From positions 128,728 to 154,790 of the forward strand of contig JH156626.1 in NCBI GenBank assembly GCA_000226015.1: a stretch of DNA of 26,063 bases. The letters are read 5' to 3'. A program made the translations under genes and the position numbers. The notes under the pieces are model-generated. The model did not search any database. It had not been told where the DNA came from and saw only the letters and a program-made list of their open reading frames with translations. Positions within the stretch are counted from its first letter, which is position 1. Every line of letters starts with the position of its first letter. This document shows positions 25,901-26,063 of the stretch, piece by piece. This DNA is from Mnemiopsis leidyi. Lineage: Eukaryota > Ctenophora > Tentaculata > Lobata > Bolinopsidae.

Positions 25901-26024
25901 TAGGGGAACAAAAAATAGTTCTTTGTCAAGACGACAACAACCATGTACCGTCACGAAGACTTCAGGGGAACATGAGATAGTTCGTTGTCAAGACGACAAC
26001 AACCACGTACCGTCACGAATAGGA
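25901..26024. repeat. 62-bp tandem duplication
   Basis: AGGGGAACA...TTGTCAAGACGACAACAACC...GTACCGTCACGAA occurs at 25901-25962 and 25963-26024 with a handful of differences. Confidence 0.95.
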
Positions 26025-26063
26025 CCATACAGGTACCGTGCACGAACCAAAATCCCTCCCTCC

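Noticed and set aside
1..26063. CRISPR array or prokaryotic-type system
   Set aside because: The tandem arrays (29, 19, 105 bp) are head-to-tail without unique spacers, and the gene structure is that of an animal with introns.

Overview
The window looks like nuclear DNA of an invertebrate animal. It is AT-rich, has long non-coding stretches, and its exons are bounded by GT/AG introns. The two recognisable genes have animal domain sets: a SAM domain like that of type II diacylglycerol kinases, and a serine protease-CUB-LDLa protein. I cannot name the species or phylum. There are no rRNA or tRNA genes, CRISPR arrays or prokaryotic operons.

Layout. (1) 1-658: an AACT microsatellite ends just before the last two exons of a + strand gene. 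Together they encode a complete C-terminal SAM domain resembling diacylglycerol kinase delta/eta. (2) 659-9381: a long 3'UTR/intergenic stretch with a 3 x 105-bp tandem repeat (3849-4160), coding-like debris (5667-6104) and two adjacent non-autonomous foldback elements. One is a CCATTGGCG-rich element (about 6447-7206). The other is a 431-bp element with long inverted repeats and a perfect 8-bp target duplication (7256-7686). (3) 9382-18382: the main gene, rebuilt here from splice sites whose phases all agree. It encodes a signal peptide, a trypsin-like S1 protease, a CUB domain, an LDL-receptor class A module and a variable C-terminal tail. (4) 18383-26063: a 19-bp tandem array, a LINE 3' remnant on the - strand, and several unassigned candidate exons.

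The most striking feature is the 3' end of the protease gene. Exon 8 stops inside the LDLa module and is followed by four tandem, homologous terminal exons (14834, 15693, 16875, 18225). All four have an acceptor of the same phase, complete the same split cysteine and restart with x-D-G-S-D-E. Each then has its own stop. Three carry a hydrophobic C-terminus of GPI-signal type, with stalks running from almost none to a long Asn/Thr/Asp-rich, sequon-rich one. The third exon has a stop and frameshifts, so it is either dead or makes a tail-less, soluble protease. This looks like an alternative-last-exon cassette that would set how the protease is tethered.

Other unusual points in this gene: a 29-bp minisatellite grown out of the exon 6/intron 6 boundary, each unit carrying a copy of the 5' splice site (813 N of it unsequenced); an Arg at the S1 specificity position with loss of the Cys191-Cys220 pair; and a splice acceptor two bases before the start codon. 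All exon structures are read from sequence alone and have no transcript support here.
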